DNA from: Bacteroidota bacterium
GTDB taxonomy: Bacteria; Bacteroidota; Ignavibacteria; Ignavibacteriales; Melioribacteraceae
NCBI GenBank assembly: GCA_021812745.1
Contig: JAKAMS010000088.1
Location: forward strand, 1-8,920
DNA: 8,920 bases
Reading direction: 5' to 3'
The notes beneath the pieces are model-generated. The model had not been told where the DNA came from, searched no databases, and worked only from the letters and a program-made list of their open reading frames with translations. Shown one piece after another: positions 1-7,163 of the stretch (positions are counted from its first letter, which is position 1; each line of letters opens with the position of its first letter). The position numbers and the translations under genes were made by a program.

Positions 1-1963
1 TTCTCAACTGCGCTACAGAAACGCCGAACTTCTTGGCAATTCTACCCAATGATTCGCCTTTTCTTATCTTATATTTAGAAGTTTTACCGCTTACGTTTGC
101 AAGTCTGCTCTCTCCACTTCTATCATCTGAATTTACAAAGAGAATGTTTCTTTTTTCACTTGCGCTCATTTTGTCAATCGAAGAGAAATAATCAACTTTA
201 TCTTTCGCTACAAAAATTGCAAGTTCTTGTCCAACACGAACTGTTGACGTATAAGGCAAATTGTTCCAGTTTCTAATATCAGAAACACGTACCTTATACA
301 AATCGGCTATATCCATTAAATTATCATTGCTCTTAACTGTGTACTTGAGTATTTCCTTTCCCTCTGGGACAAGATATTTTACTGAATCACCCAACATTTC
401 TTGATAAATTTTAGAGAACTTATCTTCATCTGTGTTGTTTGTCAATTGCAGTTGGTAAGAAGGATTCTGATCCAAAGTCTTGATCTCTTCTTCAATAGCT
501 GGTAGTACGTCTGTGTTTACTGCAAAATCTTCGGCATTAAAATTGGAAACCGGTATTTTTAATTCTGTTCCAACTCTTAGTCGTCCTCTTACCGAAAGAT
601 TATTTGCATCGGCTAAATTGGAAATACTAATATCATATTTTGCTGCTATGTCAGATAATTTTTCACCATGTTTTACAGTATGGGTAACAAACTGAATTTT
701 TGCTTCGTCAGGAATGTCTTTGAGATTTTGAACAAATGCTTCGTAAGATTTTGTCGGTACTCGCAGCGGGTAACCGCCATCATAGTTTTGAGGAGTGCAG
801 TTCTGAGTTAATTCAGGATTCATATCACGAAGTAAATCAACACTAATACCAGCACACTTTGCTAAAATGCTCAGATCAATAGCTTCATTAATTCTATGAA
901 TAGTATATTCATGTGGTTTTTCAAACTGAATATTTGTAAAACCATATTGTTCCGGTCTGCTTGCAATCAATGTAACTGCAATATATTGAGGAATATAATT
1001 TCGAGTTTCTCTTGGCAAATAGGGACGAATTTCCCAAAAATCGCTTGAACCAGCTCTTCTCATTGCCTTGCGAACTCTTCCTTCTCCGCTATTATAAGAA
1101 GCAACAGCCAAATACCAATCTCCTAATGAAAAATATAAATCACGTAAATGTCTTGCAGCTGCATGAGTTGCTTTTTCTGGATCCTTTCTTTCATCAATAG
1201 CAAAATTTATATTAAGATCATACAATCTTGCAGTTCCGCGGACAAACTGCCACATTCCTACTGCTTTGGCCCATGAGCGTGCATTTGGATTTAATCCGCT
1301 TTCAGGCATACTTAAATAGATTAATTGCTGAGGTACTTTTTCTTCTGCAAATATTTTTGCCATCAGAGGGAAATATTTTCCGGAGCGAGAAAGCCAGCTC
1401 TCAATATAATGTCTCCCTTTCCCAGTAAAATATTCAATATATTTTTCTACATAGCGGTTAACTTCCAAAGGAAAATCACCGACAACTACAACTGTAGTTG
1501 GACCTTTATCAACTTTTACATTAACACTATCATCCTCTTGAATAACATCTGGTATTTTTTTATTCATCCATTCTTCTAACGCACCAATCGAAGCATTCTC
1601 GGGCAATTCATCTAAACTTTCAATGTATTTCTGATAATCTTCTACAATTGATTTTTCTAATTCAACATAAGTTGAGTTTTCTTCTATCGCATTATAGTAG
1701 CTAAGTTTATTTATTGTTGAAAGTGCGGATTCGTAATAATTCAAAGTTTCTATTTTAAATCCCAATTTTTGTTGATAAAGCGCGTTAACATAATCTTTGC
1801 GCGCACTCTCCAACATTTCATTTATTTTAGAGGGAGTTTCTGCGACTTTGAGTGTATCTTTTTGTGAAGACGATGTAGATTTTATGTATGACTGCGAACT
1901 GCTGCAAGAGGAAAAGAAGAAAATAATTATTAGAACTATTGGTAAGAATAGCAGTTTTTTCAC
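1..1963 (-). CDS. mltD: MltD-type membrane-bound lytic murein transglycosylase with LysM domains (3' end outside window)
   Basis: This gene encodes a lipoprotein that should cleave peptidoglycan glycan strands at the inner face of the outer membrane. I translated 654 codons by hand; the frame is open to the left edge, so the C-terminus is missing. A hydrophobic leader ends in FFFSSC, making Cys20 the likely lipidated residue. Residues about 45-140 are helical and TPR-like. A GH23/SLT domain spans about 190-330, with catalytic Glu221 in PESGLNPNA, then the AVGMWQF block and Y290-N-S-G-E-G. LysM domains start near residues 428, 541 and 631; the third is cut by the edge. The start is GTG at 1963: an in-frame TAA lies 13 codons upstream and a GGAG sits 5 nt before it. 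E. coli MltD (about 450 residues) has two LysM domains, so this one is longer. Family assignment is secure; the symbol means family-level orthology. Confidence 0.93.
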   Translation of the reverse strand, partial: MKKLLFLPIVLIIIFFFSSCSSSQSYIKSTSSSQKDTLKVAETPSKINEMLESARKDYVNALYQQKLGFKIETLNYYESALSTINKLSYYNAIEENSTYVELEKSIVEDYQKYIESLDELPENASIGALEEWMNKKIPDVIQEDDSVNVKVDKGPTTVVVVGDFPLEVNRYVEKYIEYFTGKGRHYIESWLSRSGKYFPLMAKIFAEEKVPQQLIYLSMPESGLNPNARSWAKAVGMWQFVRGTARLYDLNINFAIDERKDPEKATHAAARHLRDLYFSLGDWYLAVASYNSGEGRVRKAMRRAGSSDFWEIRPYLPRETRNYIPQYIAVTLIASRPEQYGFTNIQFEKPHEYTIHRINEAIDLSILAKCAGISVDLLRDMNPELTQNCTPQNYDGGYPLRVPTKSYEAFVQNLKDIPDEAKIQFVTHTVKHGEKLSDIAAKYDISISNLADANNLSVRGRLRVGTELKIPVSNFNAEDFAVNTDVLPAIEEEIKTLDQNPSYQLQLTNNTDEDKFSKIYQEMLGDSVKYLVPEGKEILKYTVKSNDNLMDIADLYKVRVSDIRNWNNLPYTSTVRVGQELAIFVAKDKVDYFSSIDKMSASEKRNILFVNSDDRSGESRLANVSGKTSKYKIRKGESLGRIAKKFGVSVAQLR

Positions 1964-1968
1964 ACAGA

Positions 1969-1972
1969 CTCC
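1969..1972 (-). promoter_or_regulatory. Ribosome binding site of the mltD-like gene
   Basis: GGAG on the minus strand lies 5 nt before the GTG at 1963. It supports GTG as the initiation codon; no ATG occurs between the upstream in-frame TAA and this GTG. Confidence 0.6.
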
Positions 1973-1993
1973 GGTTGCTTTAATTTTGGTCGC

Positions 1994-2022
1994 AATTTAA
2001 CTTCTTATAAACGGATTGTCAA
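1994..2022 (-). promoter_or_regulatory. Candidate sigma70-like promoter for the mltD-like gene
   Basis: On the minus strand a perfect TTGACA (2022-2017) is followed after exactly 17 nt by TAAATT (1999-1994), a 4/6 match to TATAAT. Transcription would start near 1987 and give a leader of about 24 nt ending in the GGAG site. It lies in the 121-nt gap after the carboxylase gene, where a separate promoter would be expected. Members of the Bacteroidota often use a different -33/-7 consensus, so use of this site depends on the organism's main sigma factor. Confidence 0.5.
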
Positions 2023-2081
2023 GTTAGTTTATGATATCAAGGCAGTTTAGTGCTTGTAATTAAAAGGGTTAGGTTTTAAAA

Positions 2082-2105
2082 ATATTACAATGGGATATTA
2101 CAATG
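2082..2105. repeat. 11-bp direct repeat over the carboxylase stop codon
   Basis: ATATTACAATG occurs at 2082-2092 and again at 2095-2105, a 13-nt period. The upstream copy in coding sense gives the His-Cys-Asn-Ile part of the C-terminal tail, and the second copy supplies the TAA stop in another frame. It looks like a small tandem duplication at the 3' end of the gene. No function is evident. Confidence 0.6.
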
Positions 2106-3629
2106 CTTCTTCTTTGGATTGATATCAACTTTTGTTTTTAGAAGCTGAAATGCCTGAACAATTTTAATTCGTGTTTCTCTTGGAATTATTACTTCATCAA
2201 TATACCCGCGTTCGGCGGCTATATAAGGATTTGTAAACTTTTCTACATATTCAGAGAGTTTTTCATTCAATTTTTCTTCGTGATTTTTTGAAGCAGAGAT
2301 CTCTTTTTTGAAAATTATTTCAACCGCACCTTTAGGACCCATAACAGCTATTTCCGCGCTAGGCCAAGCAAAATTAAAATCACCTCTAATGTGTTTCGAA
2401 TTCATTACATCATAAGCCCCTCCGTAAGCTTTACGCGTAATAACAGTAACTTTCGGAACAGTGGCTTCGCAGAATGCAAAGAGTAATTTTGAACCGTGTC
2501 TAATAATTCCATTCCACTCTTGCTCTGTACCGGGTAAAAAACCTGGAACATCTTCAAGGACTAAAAGGGGAATATTGAAAGCATCACAAAAACGGATGAA
2601 CCTTGCACCTTTTACAGATGAGTTTATATCAAGTACACCGGCTAAAATTTGCGGTTGATTAGCAATCACTCCAACTGATACACCACCTACTCTACCGAAT
2701 CCGACAATAATGTTTTGCGCGTAATTCTCATGGACTTCAAGAAAATCACTATCATCAAGAAGTAAAGAAACTATCTCCTTCATGTCGTACGGTTTGTTAG
2801 GATGTTCCGGAATGATTGAATCTAATTTGGTTTCAGTAAGGTCTTTAGTGAAATCAAATTCTTTCTCTGGTGCAGAATCTTTCCAATTAAGAGGCAGAAA
2901 ACCAAACAATTTTCTTAGGTTTTCTATTACTTCTACTTCACTATCAAAAACAAAATGGGCTACACCACTTTTAGATGCATGAGTTTCTGCGCCGCCCAGA
3001 TCTTCAAAACTGACTTCCTCATGTGTAACAGTTTTCACAACATTAGGCCCGGTAACAAACATATGGCTGGTATGTTTAACCATGAAAACAAAATCCGTAA
3101 TCGCAGGGGAATAAACTGCACCGCCGGCACACGGACCAAGTACTGCAGAGATTTGCGGAATTACCCCGGATGCTAATGTGTTTCGAAGAAAAATATCGGC
3201 ATATCCGCCAAGACTAACAACTCCTTCTTGAATTCTCGCTCCGCCGGAATCATTCAAGCCAATAACCGGAATACCAATCTTAACTGCCATATCCATTACT
3301 TTACAAATTTTTTCTGCATGAGTTTCTGATAGTGAGCCGCCGAAGACTGTAAAGTCTTGACTGAATATTGCTACTTGTCTTCCGCTAATTTTCGCAAAAC
3401 CGGTTACAACACCGTCTCCAAGATATTTTTGATTATCCAATCCAAAATCATACGAACGATGTTTTACAAACATATCTAATTCTTGGAACGATCCTTCATC
3501 AACTAACAACTCAATACGTTCACGAGCCGTTAGCTTCCCTTTTTCATGCTGAGATTTAATTTTATCTAATCCGCCGCCTAGCTGTGCTTCTTCTCTCAAT
3601 TTTTCCAGTTTACTTATTTTTTCTTTCAT
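2085..3629 (-). CDS. pccB: Acyl-CoA carboxylase carboxyltransferase beta subunit, propionyl-CoA carboxylase type
   Basis: This is the carboxyltransferase subunit that moves carboxyl from carboxybiotin to an acyl-CoA, probably propionyl-CoA to give (S)-methylmalonyl-CoA, in the cytoplasm. The protein is 514 residues, the usual PccB length, with two crotonase-like halves. The N-terminal half carries the GGAR motif (129-132) and CAGGA (168-171); the C-terminal half carries GGAYDVM (403-409). Asp407 is the residue reported to favour propionyl-CoA in actinomycete PccB enzymes. The N-terminus ([11 protein letters not shown]) and the C-terminal NIPL tail match the family, although the Gly usual before NIPL is Cys510 here. 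The ATG at 3629 is 15 nt after the ABC ATPase stop, so the two are probably co-transcribed; only a weak GGAT precedes it. The biotin carboxylase and biotin carrier subunits are not in the window. A methylmalonyl-CoA decarboxylase alpha subunit is the main alternative. Confidence 0.93.
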   Translation of the reverse strand: MKEKISKLEKLREEAQLGGGLDKIKSQHEKGKLTARERIELLVDEGSFQELDMFVKHRSYDFGLDNQKYLGDGVVTGFAKISGRQVAIFSQDFTVFGGSLSETHAEKICKVMDMAVKIGIPVIGLNDSGGARIQEGVVSLGGYADIFLRNTLASGVIPQISAVLGPCAGGAVYSPAITDFVFMVKHTSHMFVTGPNVVKTVTHEEVSFEDLGGAETHASKSGVAHFVFDSEVEVIENLRKLFGFLPLNWKDSAPEKEFDFTKDLTETKLDSIIPEHPNKPYDMKEIVSLLLDDSDFLEVHENYAQNIIVGFGRVGGVSVGVIANQPQILAGVLDINSSVKGARFIRFCDAFNIPLLVLEDVPGFLPGTEQEWNGIIRHGSKLLFAFCEATVPKVTVITRKAYGGAYDVMNSKHIRGDFNFAWPSAEIAVMGPKGAVEIIFKKEISASKNHEEKLNEKLSEYVEKFTNPYIAAERGYIDEVIIPRETRIKIVQAFQLLKTKVDINPKKKHCNIPL

Positions 3630-3644
3630 TAATGTAAATCCAAT

Positions 3645-4391
3645 TTAGATAGAAAGATTAACCAATTGTTGTGACTCTATTTGTTTAAAAATGGCGGAGA
3701 TTTTATTCCGTAATTGCTTGAAAGATTCTGAAGAATAAGTTGATTCATCTCGCTCTGTAGAAATTTCAATATCACTTTCGGAAATGATTTCACCCGGATC
3801 TTTTTTCATCAAATAAACTTTATCTGATAGAAATATTGCTTCAGTAATATTAGAAGTTGCCAACAGAAAAGTTATTCCTAGAGTGTTGTTAATCTTTCGA
3901 ATAAGTAATAACATTTCATCTTTTGTATTAATATCCATATCTCCGAAAGGTTCATCTAATAGAATTAGCGCCGGGTTATGTGCTATAGAACGCGCTAAAG
4001 AAATTCTAAACCTAAAACCAAGACTCCGGTTATTGCAGTGGAATGTGTTGTACCCTTCCAACCCAACTAAATTTATTAATGACTGAATTTGTTCCTCATC
4101 ATACTTATTCAATCCAAATTTTACATTTTCATAAACATTCAGCCATGGGAATGATGAAGGAGCAGTAGGAATCAAAATTATTTTTTTATTAGTATGATTT
4201 AACACATGACCAGATGAAGGATCTTCCAAACCGGAAATAATTTTCAACAGTGTAGATTTTCCCGAACCAGACGGTGCAATGATAGATGTGATTTTTTTAT
4301 CCGCTACTTTTAAGCCAATATCTTTTAGAATGGCTGAGTTAAAACCGACATCAGTACGAAATTCTTTTGATAAATTTTTTATCTCTATCAT
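3645..4391 (-). CDS. ABC transporter ATP-binding protein, NitT/TauT (SsuB/TauB)-like, with degenerate motifs
   Basis: This is a 248-residue nucleotide-binding protein predicted to sit on the cytoplasmic face of the permease encoded just upstream. Walker A is APSGSGKST (39-47, first Gly replaced by Ala), Walker B is ALILLDEP (141-148) and the D-loop region FGDMD keeps Asp153. The FPWLNVYENV stretch (81-90) is typical of the nitrate/taurine/sulfonate subfamily. Other ATPase motifs are altered by my alignment: the Q-loop Gln aligns with Thr76, LSGGMRQR reads RSLGFRFR (122-129), and the H-loop His of THD aligns with Ser180 in ATSNITEA. Residues 205-248 form an extra polar tail after the domain. 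The ATG is 1 nt after the permease stop, implying translational coupling. The reading frame is intact, so this is not an obvious pseudogene. It may be a catalytically weak partner, a regulatory subunit, or a diverged but active ATPase; the substrate is unknown. Confidence 0.85.
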   Translation of the reverse strand: MIEIKNLSKEFRTDVGFNSAILKDIGLKVADKKITSIIAPSGSGKSTLLKIISGLEDPSSGHVLNHTNKKIILIPTAPSSFPWLNVYENVKFGLNKYDEEQIQSLINLVGLEGYNTFHCNNRSLGFRFRISLARSIAHNPALILLDEPFGDMDINTKDEMLLLIRKINNTLGITFLLATSNITEAIFLSDKVYLMKKDPGEIISESDIEISTERDESTYSSESFKQLRNKISAIFKQIESQQLVNLSI

Positions 4392-4392
4392 C

Positions 4393-5148
4393 TTAAGCTG
4401 TCCAATGAATAGTTCTTTTGTTAATTAATCCAATTAGATAATCACCAAACCATATCAATAAAGAGATCATCATTGCCAAAACGAATAGAGCCGTAAAATC
4501 ATTGTAAGCAATTGCTATACGGTAAATTGAGCCAAGTCCGTATGAGTTGCCTATAAATTCATAAATCAAGACTACTCCCCAAAGATAATAGTGGACGCTT
4601 TTAAAATATTTTGAGAGAGCTGGAAGAGAAGCTTTCCAATGAACATCTTTATAAATATCGTATGATGATAAGCCAAGATTGCGTGCTACTAGAATATATC
4701 CTTCATTTACCTTTTTTGATTCTTCGAATAATTTCTTTGCTGTCCAGAATACAGCGATCATGAAAGAGAAAAAGAATTCTGCGACTAAACTGTTTGGGAA
4801 CCAGAAATTGAAAAGCACAATAAAGAAGAAGATAGTCAAATATTTTAAGAAACGAAGAGAGTCTAGAGAATTCTCTATGTATGCATAATATTTTAGATAA
4901 CGGCTAACACCGATATAAATCTGAATCCAGCTACTTACTAATGCTAAATAGATTATAGTTGCGGTAGTTGTAAATGCAAATAACAAATTATAATCGCGCC
5001 AGATGTGTATAAAGGATTCAAAAAGCAAAGTCGGTTTTGGAATTACCTTATTTATTGGAAGGATGAACTCAAATAAAATAACGTAAACAAACAGAAACCA
5101 TGCAAAAACTATTAGATTATTCTTTATTGAATTATTTTCTTTTGTCAT
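4393..5148 (-). CDS. ABC transporter permease, NitT/TauT (SsuC/TauC)-like, diverged
   Basis: This is a 251-residue inner-membrane protein and the likely membrane partner of the ATPase gene that follows. Hydrophobic segments lie near residues 12-32, 57-80, 101-136 (probably two), 184-200 and 216-241. It resembles TauC/SsuC in the VIPKPTLLFESF stretch after the first helix (compare LPPPS in the family). It also has an EAA-like coupling loop, LVARNLGLSSYDIYKDVHW followed by KASLPALSKYF (153-182), then YEFIGNSYGLGSIYRIA (196-212) and a basic WT-containing tail. The central segment usually rich in Pro (PIPPLALIPL) is replaced by an aromatic, Pro-poor stretch (98-118). The start at 5148 has no Shine-Dalgarno, only A/T-rich sequence. 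No periplasmic substrate-binding protein is encoded next to it. Family membership is fairly secure; the substrate cannot be told from sequence. Confidence 0.82.
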   Translation of the reverse strand: MTKENNSIKNNLIVFAWFLFVYVILFEFILPINKVIPKPTLLFESFIHIWRDYNLLFAFTTTATIIYLALVSSWIQIYIGVSRYLKYYAYIENSLDSLRFLKYLTIFFFIVLFNFWFPNSLVAEFFFSFMIAVFWTAKKLFEESKKVNEGYILVARNLGLSSYDIYKDVHWKASLPALSKYFKSVHYYLWGVVLIYEFIGNSYGLGSIYRIAIAYNDFTALFVLAMMISLLIWFGDYLIGLINKRTIHWTA

Positions 5149-5215
5149 AACATTTATTAGAAATTATTAAATGATTTCTTTTATCAATATATCCATTGCC
5201 CACGGCTAAATCAAC

Positions 5216-5863
5216 TTATGTTGATTTCAAGAAAAGGTTAAACATTCTTTCATACCGTATTGTTGAGTCCGAATCATGTCCGGGGTAAATTATAACACTA
5301 TCCGGCAAAGTGAGCAACTTATTCTTAATAGATTCAATGAGCGTATCATAATCTCCGCCCCATAAATCTGTACGACCTATATTCTCTTTGAATAAAACAT
5401 CTCCTGTGAAGCAAATCTTTTCTTCTTCAAAGTAAACGCAAAATTCACCGGGTGTGTGTCCTGGAGTAAAAATAAATTTTCCTCTATGATCACCGAGTGT
5501 AATTCCCTCATCTTCAGAAATATACTTGTCCGGCATTGGAGAAGGTGAAAACTCAACTCCGTAATTTTTAGCAGTGTCTATCATCAGGTCCAACATGAAA
5601 ACATCTTTCTCGGGGGCTAAATAAGTTGGTTTATACTTCAATTTGATGTGAGCATTTCCAAAAATATGATCAATGTGGCAGTGCGTGTTAATTAAGTAGA
5701 TCAACTTTATAGAATTAAGATGAATAAAATCATCAACAACTTTTCTTTCTTTCAAATCGTAACAGCCTGGATCAATGATAGCACCTTCTTTAGTCTTATC
5801 ATCCCAAATTATGTACGTGTTTTCAAAGAAAGGGCTGAAAACGAACCGTTGGATTTTTAACAT
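5216..5863 (-). CDS. gloC: GloC/YcbL-like metallo-beta-lactamase-fold hydrolase (glyoxalase II type)
   Basis: This is a cytoplasmic metal-dependent hydrolase, probably acting on thioesters such as S-lactoylglutathione or a related thiol adduct. It has 215 residues, the same length as E. coli GloC (YcbL). The metal ligands are visible in order: THCHIDH (His61, His63, Asp65, His66), TPGHTPGE (His136), TGDVLF (Asp154/155 region) and YPGHDS (His196). The GRTDLWGGD block (163-171) and the terminal YERMFNLFL match GloC closely, and the C-terminal helical substrate domain of classical GloB is absent. Its ATG directly follows the aroC TAG with no spacer, and AAGGGA inside the aroC end serves as a ribosome site, so translation is likely coupled. 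The substrate is less certain than the fold, since this organism may use a thiol other than glutathione. Confidence 0.88.
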   Translation of the reverse strand: MLKIQRFVFSPFFENTYIIWDDKTKEGAIIDPGCYDLKERKVVDDFIHLNSIKLIYLINTHCHIDHIFGNAHIKLKYKPTYLAPEKDVFMLDLMIDTAKNYGVEFSPSPMPDKYISEDEGITLGDHRGKFIFTPGHTPGEFCVYFEEEKICFTGDVLFKENIGRTDLWGGDYDTLIESIKNKLLTLPDSVIIYPGHDSDSTIRYERMFNLFLKST

Positions 5864-7078
5864 CTATCCCTTAGAAAAGTTTTTTTTTATACGAGCATAA
5901 AGTTTATGTGTGTAGTTTGTGTAATTTTCTTTTGTTTCCTCTATTGAGTTGCCGCCAAATTTTTGCAAAACAAATTTTGCAATTGTCCACGCAACCATAG
6001 ATTCTGCAATGACAGCACAAGCAGGCACAGCAACAAAATCACTTCTTTCTCTTCTAGCTTCAACTTTTCTCATTGATTTTAGATCAATGCTATCTAACGG
6101 CGTCATTAAGGTTGAAATTGGTTTCATTGCGCCGCGTATTATTATCGGTAATCCGTTAGAAATGCTTCCCTCAATTCCACCCGCACGATTTGTTCTACGC
6201 GAAAACTCTTTCCCTTTCAGTTTAATTTCATCATGAACATTAGAACCAAAGAGATTAGCAGATTCAAATCCTAATCCAATTTCTACACCTTTAACAGCCT
6301 GAATAGAGATAATTGATTTGGATAACTCGGCATCTAAGCGTGAATCATAATCCACAAAACTTCCTAATCCAACCGGAACTCCAGTCGCAACGATATAGAA
6401 TGTTCCTCCTAATGTATCGCCACGTTTCTTAGCAAGCTTAATTTTATTAATGATTTTCTTCTCTTGAGATTCTTCCAACACTCGGACACTGCTTCTATCA
6501 GATAGTTTATTCAATTTATCAGCAGAAAAAGATTGAGAGATTTCGTTGTTAAACAATTTATCTGCGAAATTCTTTTGTGGAAAAATTCCGCCAATACTTT
6601 CTACAAAACTGCCAATCTCTATTCCGAATTCTTTCAAAAATATTCTGGCAACAGAGCATGCTGCAACCCGCGAAGCTGTTTCCCGTGCGCTGGAACGTTC
6701 AATTGAATTTCTTATATCATTATAATTGTATTTCAATGTTCCGTTTAAATCTGCGTGACCCGGTCGTGGAATTGAAATTTTCTCAACTGATTTGTTCGGT
6801 AAATCAACACTCATTTTGGTAATCCAATTTTCCCAATCCTTATTTCTAATAAGAATTGAGATTGGAGAGCCGAGCGTTTTATTGAAACGAACACCGGAAA
6901 TAATTTCTGCTGTATCAGTTTCAATTCTCATCCTAAGACCGCGTCCATAACCTCCCTGTCTTCTTCTCAATTGGTCGTTAATATATTTTTCAGAAATTGA
7001 AAGGTTAGATGGAAAACCGGAAACGACAGAGATTAATCCTTTCCCATGAGATTCGCCTGCAGTAACAAAACTGATCAT
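5864..7078 (-). CDS. aroC: Chorismate synthase
   Basis: This cytoplasmic, reduced-FMN-dependent lyase converts 5-enolpyruvylshikimate 3-phosphate to chorismate, the last common step to aromatic amino acids and related compounds. It has 404 residues and belongs to the long form seen in Firmicutes and green sulfur bacteria (E. coli AroC has 361). Signatures in order: AGESHGKG with His11, RRRQGGYGRGLRMRIE (38-53), NKDWENW (79-85), RPGHADL with His108, the R-SSARETASRVAA block (128-140), GDTLGGTF (220-227), SRRTNRAGGIEGSISNG (293-309) and RRERSDFVAVPA with Asp347. All key conserved positions appear intact. The ATG at 7078 fits the family N-terminus (MISFVTAGESHG). It is the first gene after the htrA terminator and leads directly into gloC. 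No strong Shine-Dalgarno is seen in front of it. Confidence 0.97.
   Translation of the reverse strand: MISFVTAGESHGKGLISVVSGFPSNLSISEKYINDQLRRRQGGYGRGLRMRIETDTAEIISGVRFNKTLGSPISILIRNKDWENWITKMSVDLPNKSVEKISIPRPGHADLNGTLKYNYNDIRNSIERSSARETASRVAACSVARIFLKEFGIEIGSFVESIGGIFPQKNFADKLFNNEISQSFSADKLNKLSDRSSVRVLEESQEKKIINKIKLAKKRGDTLGGTFYIVATGVPVGLGSFVDYDSRLDAELSKSIISIQAVKGVEIGLGFESANLFGSNVHDEIKLKGKEFSRRTNRAGGIEGSISNGLPIIIRGAMKPISTLMTPLDSIDLKSMRKVEARRERSDFVAVPACAVIAESMVAWTIAKFVLQKFGGNSIEETKENYTNYTHKLYARIKKNFSKG
5867..5872 (-). promoter_or_regulatory. Ribosome binding site of gloC inside the aroC end
   Basis: AAGGGA on the minus strand encodes the last aroC residues (Lys-Gly) and lies 3 nt before the gloC ATG. 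With the TAG/ATG junction having no gap, it suggests that ribosomes ending aroC re-initiate on gloC. Confidence 0.45.
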
Positions 7079-7103
7079 AAATTTATTCTTCGTATAGTTG
7101 CAA

Positions 7104-7111
7104 CAAATATA
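7104..7111 (-). promoter_or_regulatory. Possible Bacteroidota-type -7 promoter element before aroC
   Basis: TATATTTG on the minus strand matches the TAnnTTTG -7 element described for Bacteroidota and lies 25 nt before the aroC ATG, directly after the htrA terminator. The nearest TTTG upstream is only 11 nt away, inside the terminator stem, so the usual -33 spacing is not met. This is a weak candidate. Confidence 0.25.
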
Positions 7112-7145
7112 AAAAAAGCGCCCAAATGTTTGGACGCTTTTTTTT
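7111..7145 (-). terminator. Intrinsic terminator after the HtrA gene
   Basis: On the minus strand AGCGTCCAAA (7138-7129) pairs with TTTGGGCGCT (7126-7117), ten pairs with one T-G wobble around a very short loop, followed by a T run. A-tract and T-tract flank the stem on both sides. The hairpin begins about 20 nt after the stop at 7164. The wobble becomes a C-A mismatch on the plus strand, so the structure favours the minus-strand transcript, although the tracts would allow bidirectional action. Confidence 0.88.
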
Positions 7146-7163
7146 ATAGAACTAAGATTTATT

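Noticed and set aside
480..2000. Several plus-strand open frames of 60-84 codons opposite the murein transglycosylase
   Set aside because: They lie antisense to a gene with clear SLT and LysM motifs on the minus strand, have no recognisable domains and no ribosome sites I could see.
1964..2084. Intrinsic terminator after the carboxylase gene
   Set aside because: I found no GC-rich stem followed by a T run in this gap, although a terminator would be expected.
2461..3176. Plus-strand open frames opposite the carboxylase gene
   Set aside because: Shadows of a strongly conserved minus-strand coding sequence; composition is that of antisense translation.
2085..3629. AccD-type acetyl-CoA carboxylase beta subunit
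   Set aside because: AccD is about 300 residues with an N-terminal zinc finger; this protein is 514 residues, has both crotonase halves and no zinc finger.
3645..4391. Frameshift as the cause of the altered ABC motifs
   Set aside because: I retranslated the signature region from the bases; the flanking residues (SLARSI, then Walker B) stay in frame and similar to the family, so the changes are substitutions.
4679..4888. Plus-strand frame opposite the permease, lysine-rich
   Set aside because: Antisense of hydrophobic codons gives Lys/Glu-rich products; no supporting signal.
5149..5215. Possible hairpin AGAAAT...ATTTCT as a terminator between gloC and the permease
   Set aside because: Six A/T-rich pairs around a 9-nt loop with no T run in the transcript direction; too weak to call.
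5216..5863. True beta-lactamase (antibiotic resistance) identity for the MBL-fold protein
   Set aside because: No signal peptide, and the length, GRTD block and YER tail match GloC/YcbL hydrolases.
5949..6822. Plus-strand frames opposite aroC
   Set aside because: Antisense of a fully conserved enzyme gene.
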